NCBI GenBank assembly: GCA_022843845.1
Contig: JALHMW010000035.1
Span: 1 to 46,685, forward strand
DNA length: 46,685 nucleotides
Origin: Archangium sp.
Lineage (GTDB): Bacteria; Myxococcota; Myxococcia; Myxococcales; Myxococcaceae
Direction: 5' to 3'
Position 1 is the first letter of the stretch. Each line of letters begins with the position of its first letter. The notes beneath the pieces were generated by a model. That model did no database searches and was not told the DNA's origin. It worked only from the letters and a program-made list of their open reading frames with translations. Below are positions 32,314 through 39,900 of the stretch, in pieces. A program made the position numbers and the translations under genes.

Positions 32314-33048
32314 TTACCTCCACCTTCGCGCTTCGAGCACGCGCGTGGCGGCGAAGAGCGCAACGAAGGTGACCAGGCCGAAGTACACGACGTGTTTGAG
32401 GTGCACGAGGCCGTGGGCGAAGGGGTCGAAGTGGCCGTACCAGGCCAGCCCGGTGATGACGTCGGTGAAGGGCCGGTCGACGACCTTCGCGAGGATCCAG
32501 CACATGGTGAGCGCGACGGACATCACGCCGGAGCTGATGGCGGCGACGACCTGGCTCTTGGTGAGCGCGCTGCCGAAGATGCCGATGGCGATGCTGGCCG
32601 AGCCGACGAGCACCAGGCCGAGGTAGCCCGAGAGCACGTGGCCGAGCGAGACCTTGCCGTAGATGGCGACGAGGAGCGGCATGTAGCCGGTGGCGAAGAG
32701 GAAGATGCAGAGGAAGCCGAGCGAGGCGAGGTACTTGCCGAGGACGATCTCGCGATCGTGGACGGGCGAGCTGTAGAGGAGCTGGAGGGTTCCCGTCTGG
32801 CGCTCCTCGGCGATGAGGCGCATCGAGAGGAAGATGGCGACGGCCATGCCGATGCCCGAGGTCCAGAAGAAGAAGCCGAGCGGGTCGCCGAGCACTTCGG
32901 AGGACTTCTTGGCGGTGCCGGCGACGGCGAAGGCGTTGAAGGCCAGGCCGTCGAGGAAGAGCAGCACGGCGATGATGATGTAGCCGCTCATGGTGCGGAG
33001 GTAGGCACCGAGCTCGCGGCGGGCGATGAGGAGGACCGTGTTCATCAC
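32314..33048 (-). CDS. ABC-2 type permease, GldF-like
   Basis: A 244-residue inner-membrane permease with six predicted helices. LLIARRELGAYLRTMSGYIII at the N-terminus, MRLIAEERQTGTLQLLYSSPV in the middle and VLGKYLASL mark the ABC-2 family, as in GldF and NosY-type exporters. It starts at GTG 33048 or ATG 33045, either way overlapping the ATPase stop, so translation is coupled. It would form the membrane channel or mechanical part of the ABC complex with the adjacent ATPase. Confidence 0.92.
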   Translation of the reverse strand: MMNTVLLIARRELGAYLRTMSGYIIIAVLLFLDGLAFNAFAVAGTAKKSSEVLGDPLGFFFWTSGIGMAVAIFLSMRLIAEERQTGTLQLLYSSPVHDREIVLGKYLASLGFLCIFLFATGYMPLLVAIYGKVSLGHVLSGYLGLVLVGSASIAIGIFGSALTKSQVVAAISSGVMSVALTMCWILAKVVDRPFTDVITGLAWYGHFDPFAHGLVHLKHVVYFGLVTFVALFAATRVLEARRWR

Positions 33049-33977
33049 GCGTCCTTTCCGTGGGTGAGCTTGAGGAAGATGTTCTCGAGACGGTGGGCCG
33101 CGCGGTCGACGCGGAGCACGGCGATGTCGGCCTGCACGAGCGCCTTGACGAGCTGCGGGCGGACGTCGTTCTTGGCGTCGACGTGGAGCGAGAGGTTCTG
33201 GCCGTCGAGCTTGACGAGGGTGATGTCGTTGACGCCGTCGACCTTCTTGAGGAGCTCGATGACGGGGCCGGCGGCGCCGATGCAGTCGATCTCGATGGGG
33301 CCTCCGGAGCCGAGCTTGGCGGAGAGCTCGGTCTCGGTGCCCTGGGCGATCAGCTCGCCGCCCTGGATGACGAGGTAGCGATCGCAGACCTGGCTGATCT
33401 CTCCGAGGATGTGGCTGGAGACGAGCACGGTGTGTTCGCCCTTGAGGCCCTTGATGACCTCGCGCATCTCGACGATTTGCACGGGGTCGAGGCCGCCGGT
33501 GGGCTCGTCGAGGATGAGGAGCTTGGGCTTGTGGACGAGCGCCTGGGCGAGGCCGACGCGCTGGCGGTAGCCGTGCGAGAGCGAGGAGATGACGTCGTCG
33601 TGTTTGTCGGTGATGGCCGTCTTCTTCTCGGCGTCGGCGACGAAGTTGGCGACGTTCGCGTCGGCGACGCCGCGGAGCCTGGCGACGAAGGCGAGGTATT
33701 CGCCGACCGACATCTCGTCGTAGACCGGCGGCGTGTCGGGCAGGTAGCCGATGCGCTTGCGAATCTCGTGAGGGTCTCGCGTGACGTCGAAGCCGTCGAC
33801 GATGACGCGTCCCGAGGTGGGCAGCAGCACGCAGCCCAGCACCTTGAGCGTCGTCGTCTTGCCCGCGCCGTTGAGACCGAGGAAGCCGACGACTTCACCG
33901 GACGTAATGGTGAAGGAGAGGGCTTTGATGGCGGCGTGTTCGCCGTAGTACTTGCTCAACCCGTCGACCGTGATCAT
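33045..33977 (-). CDS. ABC transporter ATPase, GldA-like
   Basis: A 310-residue ATPase. Walker A is GLNGAGKTTT (about residue 34), the Q-loop region YLPDTPPVYDEM, the signature LSHGYRQRVGLAQAL, Walker B LLILDEPTGGLD and the H-loop SSHILGEI. A C-terminal 80-residue extension after the nucleotide-binding domain is typical of GldA/DRR-type exporters. It is the first gene of a four-gene minus-strand operon with permease, GldG-like and DUF4340 genes. The 106-base region upstream should hold the promoter, but I see no clear elements. The transported substrate is unknown. Confidence 0.95.
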   Translation of the reverse strand: MITVDGLSKYYGEHAAIKALSFTITSGEVVGFLGLNGAGKTTTLKVLGCVLLPTSGRVIVDGFDVTRDPHEIRKRIGYLPDTPPVYDEMSVGEYLAFVARLRGVADANVANFVADAEKKTAITDKHDDVISSLSHGYRQRVGLAQALVHKPKLLILDEPTGGLDPVQIVEMREVIKGLKGEHTVLVSSHILGEISQVCDRYLVIQGGELIAQGTETELSAKLGSGGPIEIDCIGAAGPVIELLKKVDGVNDITLVKLDGQNLSLHVDAKNDVRPQLVKALVQADIAVLRVDRAAHRLENIFLKLTHGKDA

Positions 33978-34083
33978 CGGGGCGTGTGGTTAGTACGCGT
34001 TGATGAGGTGTCAAGGCGTGTCGGTGGTGGTGGGCCGAGGGTGACGTGGGTGGCGTTCGGTGATGGTGCGGGGGGCTGCGCCT

Positions 34084-34407
34084 CTACCGCCCCGCGAGGA
34101 TGGCTGCGGCGAACCAGACGAGCGCGTCACCGACGATGACGAGGGTGAGGAGGAGTCCGTCGCGACGGAACGCTGGGCGCAGCGCGCTCCGAATGGCCGC
34201 GTAGAGGAGGACGATGACGGTCTCGACGACGAGGAGCCCGAAGAGCGCGATGCGGAGGACGTCGGCGTTGGTGAAGCCGTAGTCGGTGTGTCGTTGGGTG
34301 ATGAACCACCGCGCCGGGAGGAAGAGCGTCGGGAACGCGGCGACGGCGGTCGTGAACACGACGAGCGCGATGAGGGCCCAGGTCGAGACGCGAACGCGGT
34401 CGCTCAC
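34084..34407 (-). CDS. Small membrane protein, unknown function
   Basis: A 107-residue protein with three predicted membrane helices (STWALIALVVFTTAVAAF, ALFGLLVVETVIVLLYAA and LLTLVIVGDALVWFAAAIL). I start at GTG 34407, which overlaps the stop of the EamA gene (GTGA, 34404-34407); the frame is also open to a GTG at 34443. A conserved-looking TLFLPARWFITQRHTDYGFTN loop separates helices 1 and 2. The arrangement resembles uncharacterised DUF-type membrane proteins, but I recognise no family. It is the last gene of a coupled run with the EamA and GT-C genes. Confidence 0.65.
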   Translation of the reverse strand: MSDRVRVSTWALIALVVFTTAVAAFPTLFLPARWFITQRHTDYGFTNADVLRIALFGLLVVETVIVLLYAAIRSALRPAFRRDGLLLTLVIVGDALVWFAAAILAGR

Positions 34408-35276
34408 GTCGACTCGGGAGCGAGGCTGGGTGGGCGGCTCCACGCCGCGCCGACTTCGGAGACGAGGACCCCGCCGACGATGAGCGCGCCGCCGGTGAGC
34501 TCGGCGAGGCCCGGCTGTTCACGCCCGAGCGCGACGGACGCGGCGACGGCGATGACGGGCTCGAGCGAGAAGATGACAGCCGCGCGGACGGCAGAGGTGC
34601 GGGCCTGGGCCCAGGTCTGAATGGAGATGGCGAGCGCGGAGGCGATGAGGCCGGTCGCGGCGACGGCGGCCCAATAGGCGGGGGTGGGGTGGAAGCGGGG
34701 CGTGCCGAGGGGAATGCAGACCGCGCTGAGAATGGCGACGGTGGAGAGCTGAACGGCGACGAGCGCGACCGAGGTTCCGGTCTTGGCGAACTTCTCGGTG
34801 AGCGCGATGTGGAGCGCGTACGAGAGCGAGCAGGCGAGGGTGAGCAGGTCGCCGCTTGAGAGCCCGCCATCGAGCCCGAAGCCAGTGAGTCGCGCGAGGC
34901 CGAGAATGGCGATGACCGCGCCCGCGACCGACGGCCACGACGGAGCGCGTTTGAAGAGCGCCCACGAGACGAAGGGGACGCCGATGACGGCGAGCCCGGT
35001 GATGAAGGCCGAACGGGAAGGGGTCGTGTCTTCGAGCCCGAAGGTCTGAAACGCGTACCCAGCAAACAGCACGAGTCCGAGGCCAAGCCCGTTGGTGAGC
35101 GTGCTCCGCTCGAGCAACCGCCCGCGCGCCCAAATCAGGCACGCGAGCGCCCCGAGCCCGAACCGCAGTGCGAGGAACGTGAAGGAGTCAGACGCCGACA
35201 GCGCGTCCTTCACGACCACGAACGTCAGCCCCCAAATGACCGTGCAGGCGAGGAGCACCAACGTGGGCCTGGTCAT
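34404..35276 (-). CDS. EamA/DMT-family transporter
   Basis: A 290-residue inner-membrane protein with ten predicted helices in two EamA repeats. ACTVIWGLTFVVVKDAL at the N-terminus and FSLEPVIAVAASVALGREQP in the second repeat are family hallmarks. Drug/metabolite exporters of this type move amino acids, nucleosides or other small molecules; the substrate is unknown. The ATG overlaps the stop of the upstream GT-C-type gene (ATGA, 35273-35276), and its own stop overlaps the start of the small membrane protein. Confidence 0.92.
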   Translation of the reverse strand: MTRPTLVLLACTVIWGLTFVVVKDALSASDSFTFLALRFGLGALACLIWARGRLLERSTLTNGLGLGLVLFAGYAFQTFGLEDTTPSRSAFITGLAVIGVPFVSWALFKRAPSWPSVAGAVIAILGLARLTGFGLDGGLSSGDLLTLACSLSYALHIALTEKFAKTGTSVALVAVQLSTVAILSAVCIPLGTPRFHPTPAYWAAVAATGLIASALAISIQTWAQARTSAVRAAVIFSLEPVIAVAASVALGREQPGLAELTGGALIVGGVLVSEVGAAWSRPPSLAPEST

Positions 35277-36634
35277 CCTCGATCCGCGCAGAGTTCGAGC
35301 CGTCGGTCACTCAGCGATCGATCGTCTTCGCCGAAGGGCTCTCTTGAGAGCACGAGCGCGACTTTGTGCTGCCGAATCCAGGGGCTGGTGGCTGCTCTGA
35401 AGAAGAAGCACTCGGCACGCCGCACGTACCAGGGAGCCAGAGACGCGCCTTTGAAGGCCACGTTCTTGTCGCGGCGAAGGAATGAGACGGGCACATCCTG
35501 AGCGACGAACTGAGGCTTGAGCTCGTCGTGGAGATAGGTCTCGAGGCGCCCGCGATCCAGAACCTGTTCTTTGAACTCCCAGGAGTTCACGAGCCCATCC
35601 AGGTTCACGACCGCGCGACTGGTATGGCCAGCGATGAAGCCGACATCCCACCCGGCCGCGATCGTCGTCGGAGCGGTGTTCGCCTCGAGCCACTCGCCTG
35701 ATCGGGTTGCGGCCTCGTAAGCCGTTGACGACTCGGGATTGAGCCGGTGTTGCCAGGACCAGATTGCGGTCACGGATGCGAGGACTGCAGCCACACCGAG
35801 CGCCTGCTTTGGCAACCGTGTTGCGGCGAGCATCAGGAGCAAGACCTGCGGCCAGAGTGTCCAGATCTCCGCGATCACCATTCGCCGAAAGGCGAAGTCA
35901 GCACACATCACGATGGCAACGCCGAGCGCGAAACTCGCAAAGACTCTGTCGCGGGCCGGATCGTTCCGGCGTTTCCAGGCAAAGGCTCCCGTCAGGCCCA
36001 GCACAACCGCGCACAGCAGGAAGACGAATGGTCCTGCGGGCTGGCCCGTCTTGATGGCCGCCGAGACCGGAATGAGATGGCCAGTGAGCGCCCAACTGGA
36101 TCCTAGCGCAGCAGCGATAGGCGCCGTCGCGGCTGCCAACACCACAGCCCAGTTCCGGACAGGGAGCGTTCGCAGGGTGAAGAAGAGCAGCGGGGCGAGG
36201 AGTGCGACGTTGGTCCAGCGCGCAGTCACTGCGAGCCCTGTGAGGAGACCGAAAACCCACGTTGGAGCTCTCGACTCAGCAAGGTGAAGCACCCACGCCA
36301 CAAGCGCGAACGCGAGCGCCGACTCCATTCCATTGAGAAAAATCTTGAGGCCATGGAACGAAGCGAGAACCGCGAGCAGCGCTCCGAGCTCGAAGGCCGA
36401 GCGGGCTCGTGCGAAGGCTCCGACAGCTGTCAGGCCAAGCTGGGCGATGAGTGCTGCGCCCGGTCCTGTCATCCCAATCAGCGCAAACACACTCAAGAAG
36501 ACCATCCACAGCGGGTGAAACCCGTTGGTGGTGTTCAGCCCATCGAACGTGAGCCGACCCTCGACCGCCGCTCGCTGAGCGACTTCAAGGTAGTACCAAG
36601 CGTCATCGACAAGAAAGAACTCTAGAATGAGCAC
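35273..36634 (-). CDS. GT-C-type membrane glycosyltransferase, possibly N-terminally truncated
   Basis: A 453-residue protein with about nine membrane helices and a soluble C-terminal domain. The periplasmic loop starting FLVDDAWYYLEVAQ, followed by FDGLNTTNGFHPLW, matches the Asp-Asp loop of GT-C (PMT/ArnT-like) enzymes that use polyprenyl-phosphate sugars. In relatives a first membrane helix normally precedes the DD loop; here the start (GTG 36634) lies only eight residues before DD, and an in-frame TAG stands six bases upstream. The gene may thus be truncated at its 5' end or start differently. Its G+C is lower than the window average. It is coupled to the EamA gene downstream. Confidence 0.75.
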   Translation of the reverse strand: MLILEFFLVDDAWYYLEVAQRAAVEGRLTFDGLNTTNGFHPLWMVFLSVFALIGMTGPGAALIAQLGLTAVGAFARARSAFELGALLAVLASFHGLKIFLNGMESALAFALVAWVLHLAESRAPTWVFGLLTGLAVTARWTNVALLAPLLFFTLRTLPVRNWAVVLAAATAPIAAALGSSWALTGHLIPVSAAIKTGQPAGPFVFLLCAVVLGLTGAFAWKRRNDPARDRVFASFALGVAIVMCADFAFRRMVIAEIWTLWPQVLLLMLAATRLPKQALGVAAVLASVTAIWSWQHRLNPESSTAYEAATRSGEWLEANTAPTTIAAGWDVGFIAGHTSRAVVNLDGLVNSWEFKEQVLDRGRLETYLHDELKPQFVAQDVPVSFLRRDKNVAFKGASLAPWYVRRAECFFFRAATSPWIRQHKVALVLSREPFGEDDRSLSDRRLELCADRG

Positions 36635-36786
36635 AGGCTACTTGATCGCAACCGTTCGTCGAGCACCTTGGGCCCAGGTCAATTCGGCAGCACCGTGTGC
36701 TTCAGCCGAGGGAGGCCTTCTCGTGCGGTGTAGCTTGCCGAACCAGACAGGGCGTCACCTGGAGTTGTCGTCGACCGCGAGTTTGG
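36635..36786. other. Spacer between the Cys-rich peptide gene and the GT-C gene
   Basis: About 150 bases with lower G+C than the flanks. No open frame of coding character is seen. It could hold a promoter for the GT-C/EamA run or the missing 5' part of the GT-C gene in decayed form; a search of the three minus-strand frames by eye shows no clear membrane helix. Confidence 0.45.
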
Positions 36787-36969
36787 TCAGCAGTTCTGAT
36801 CGCAGTCGAAGTTCTCTGGCTGGCAGCCACAACCGGTCGTGCCAAGGACTGCATCGCAGTCAGTCTTTGGAGGCGTACAAGCTAGCAACACGCTCTTGGA
36901 GCTGTTCTGAACGGACGCCACCAAAGGTCGGTGGTAGGGCTTCTTTTGAATCGTTTCATTTTGTTTCAT
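36787..36969 (-). CDS. 60-residue six-cysteine peptide, candidate RiPP precursor
   Basis: A small protein with a two-part design. Residues 1-29 are Cys-free and contain KKPYHRPLV, whose Tyr12-x-x-Pro15 resembles the YxxP leader motif read by PqqD-like recognition domains in lasso-peptide systems. Residues 30-60 hold six Cys (31, 38, 47, 49, 56, 60) with GCGC in the middle and Cys as last residue. There is no signal peptide. It is a real gene by context: its ATG overlaps the stop of the giant lipoprotein gene (ATGA, 36966-36969), and GAGGA lies seven bases upstream. A PqqD-like gene opens the same strand run at 42632. No modifying enzyme is nearby, so the precursor assignment is inference. Confidence 0.72.
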   Translation of the reverse strand: MKQNETIQKKPYHRPLVASVQNSSKSVLLACTPPKTDCDAVLGTTGCGCQPENFDCDQNC

Positions 36970-39900
36970 CGCAAAATCCTCACAGCGCCAACGAGCGAGT
37001 CAGCGGCAATTACGTCGACCTGTCCGTCGCCGGTCACGTCGTCTGTCGCGAGCGAAGAACCAAGTCGACTGTTGGCTCCACCAGTTCGGTATGGGACCGC
37101 CCAGAAGTTCAAGGGGTCGGTGGTACTGGCTGGCACGTTCGCAAATCCCGTGCTCGTCTGAAACAACAACCACACTGCTTGTGGAGTGTTTCCGTTTTCG
37201 TTGACGACGAGGTCGACCGAAGCGTCATCTGAAAGGCTTGCAGCAGCCACCGTTCCTCCGAATCCGTTTGGACCGGTGATGTTCGTTGCATTCCCTGAGA
37301 TGCCGGCCCGGGTAATGTCCGTCCACACCTGAATGCGACTTGCGTTCGGATAGCCCACGACAAGGTCGTTTTGAGTCGCATTCGACGACGCGATGATATT
37401 GAGGCCGGAAACTGCGGTAAACCCGAAGCCTGTAAGGGCCGTTGTTGTCCCCACTGGCTCAGTCAAAGCTTGGGTTCTGCTCGTGTTGGCGAGTGGCATC
37501 GCTGCCGGCGAGACCGTCCCAGCGGACCAGAATTGAACCTGATTGATGACCAAGCGAGACATTGGAATGAGGAAGTCATTCCCGCCTGGTGACCCCACCG
37601 GCTTGCCCACGCTGATGAACCCGAAACGTCCTTGTCCGAAGCCGTTCGATGTCGTTCCCGCCGTGAGCTTCGGCGATGGTCCGTTCACAATCCAGGTCGC
37701 CGCGTTGACGGAAACTGGTGCACCGAGAGCCTGCCACTGCGCAAAGGTCCTCCCACGGAAGATGTACACGCGCCCAACTCCTTGGAGGGTTGTCGATGCG
37801 TTCGTTGCATCCCAACCAGAGGACACAACCGCGACTTCATCGAGCCCGTCCCCGTCAACGTCGCGTAGGATCTTGACCACTGTTCCAGTACCAGTTGACT
37901 GAGCATCGCCTCGAATTTCAACCAAACCTGAAGCGGCTGTTGCTGGCATTCCTCCGTCGGTCACTCCGAAGTAGACGATGGCGCGCCCGCCGCCAGCGAA
38001 CGATGGCTGACCAACAACGAAGTCCTCACCAGGCTCACCAACGTTTCCGCCAGTCGAAAGGTCAAGACCAAAACGGCCCGCGGCTGAATCGAACGGCGCA
38101 ATGACAGCGCAGTCCGGTCCCGAACTCGTGCAGGGAGCAGCTGAGGCGAGGCCTGCCCGACCTCTCAGGACGATCACGTTACCGACGGACGCAGCGGCAG
38201 GTCCTGGAGCACCAACCAAGATGTCCTTGATGCCGTCGCCTGTCACGTCAGCGGTGCCGAGCGCCTGGCCAAACGAGGTTGAAGTCACGTTCGGATCGAC
38301 AATGCTCACCTCCTGCAATTTGTTGTTGTAGGCGGCGGGCACAACGAAGGTTGAGTAGTTCTCAAGTGAATCCTTGGCCCGAACACCAACGAAGAAAATG
38401 GTGTTCGGCGGCACTCGGACGGTAGTCGAAGTCGTAGTGCCCGGAAGATCTGTCGGTTCTTTGAAAGTGGTTGCCGCGAAGTAGTCAGGTTCATTTGCTA
38501 GGGAGCCAGAGTTAGTAACTGCGTCAGTGGTCCAGCGAATTTCGACGGTCGCTGCGCCCGAATTCGTGTCGCCATCGTCATCGAACGTCTGATTCCAAGT
38601 CAGAGGGACCGAGCCACCACGGGTTACGGTTCCCAAGACGCGTGCGGGGTTGGTGGGCGCAACAACATCAACCCGCAAGGTGCCACTGAAGGCGTTTAGG
38701 CCGTTGCCAGCTTGGTCGAACACACGAGCGACGAGGGGCACTGCCGTTCGCTGCGGATGAGGGAAGTTCACGGGCGATGCGTTGAACGTGACGCTCTTCG
38801 GGTCGGCATCAATGACATCCGAGCTGTTGCTCCCGTTCGGGAGTGAAGCGCCGTTCACAAGAATCTCAACTCGGCCGTTGTTCCCTGCTTGACGTGCTCC
38901 CGTAATCCCGTTGATCGCGAGCGCAATCTGAGCCCCATTCGTTCCGGGATTCAGGTCAGCGTAGTAGCCAGCCGTCGCGAGCGGGCCCCCTGCCACACGT
39001 GGGTTGCCAGCAGCGGCGACGAACTTCAGGTCACCAACCGTCGGAGCCGCGCCGGCGACGGTGAACGCTCCCGCCGGGACGACAGGGTCGACGAAGTCGA
39101 CCACCACGGTGGTAGGCGTGCTGTTGCCGACGGTAATTGTGTACGAGTCGCCGTCGACCGGCGTGACCGCGAAGGTCGCATCGCCCGTCGTCGCATTCGT
39201 TGTCGCGTTGAACGTTGCCGATGGGCTCGCGCGCACCAGAGTCGCCGCCTGCCCTCGGCAGTTCGTCGTGTTCACCGTGATGCTCGTATCTGCCTGCGCG
39301 CTCTTGTTCAGCCAGGTAGGGCCGTTCACGAAGCCCCTGCTCACGGTGAAGACGCAGGTGGTCGACGTCACGTTGACGTTTGCAACGCTCACAGAGCAGG
39401 AGTTGCTGAAGTCGTCGGTGATGGTGACGGTGAGGTTCTGGTTGCCCAGCACGTAGGTGAGCGTCGACGTCGCCGAGGTTCCGTTGAGCGAGAAGGTACC
39501 GACCGTGGTGTCGGCTGCTGGCAGATTCGAGGCCACCCGAACTGTCGCGTTGGTCTCAGTCGAGGTCGTGCTCACGGTCGTCGCGATCTGATTGGTAATC
39601 GTCGTCTGGCCCCCGACTGGGGTCGAGACTGCGCAGCCCGTCGGCGGCGTTGCATCGACCAGGAACGAAACAGGAGCTGTGGTCTGCACGTTGAGCGCGA
39701 GATCCGTGCACGTTGCAGCCAGCGAGTACGCACCATCCTGCGTCGTGTAGGTTGTGGACGCGAGTCCGGTACCGGCGGGTGTCGCGGTCTGAACAACGGG
39801 GCTGCCGCTTCCGCGCGTCAGGCTGAACTCGACCCCGTTCGTGCCGACAACTCCACCCGTCGACGACTGGGCTTGCGCGAAGATTCCTCCAGATACGGCG

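Noticed and set aside
36787..36969. Cys-rich peptide called outright as a lasso peptide
   Set aside because: There is no lasso cyclase or leader peptidase gene nearby, and the tail is Cys-rich, unlike usual lasso cores; only the YxxP motif agrees.
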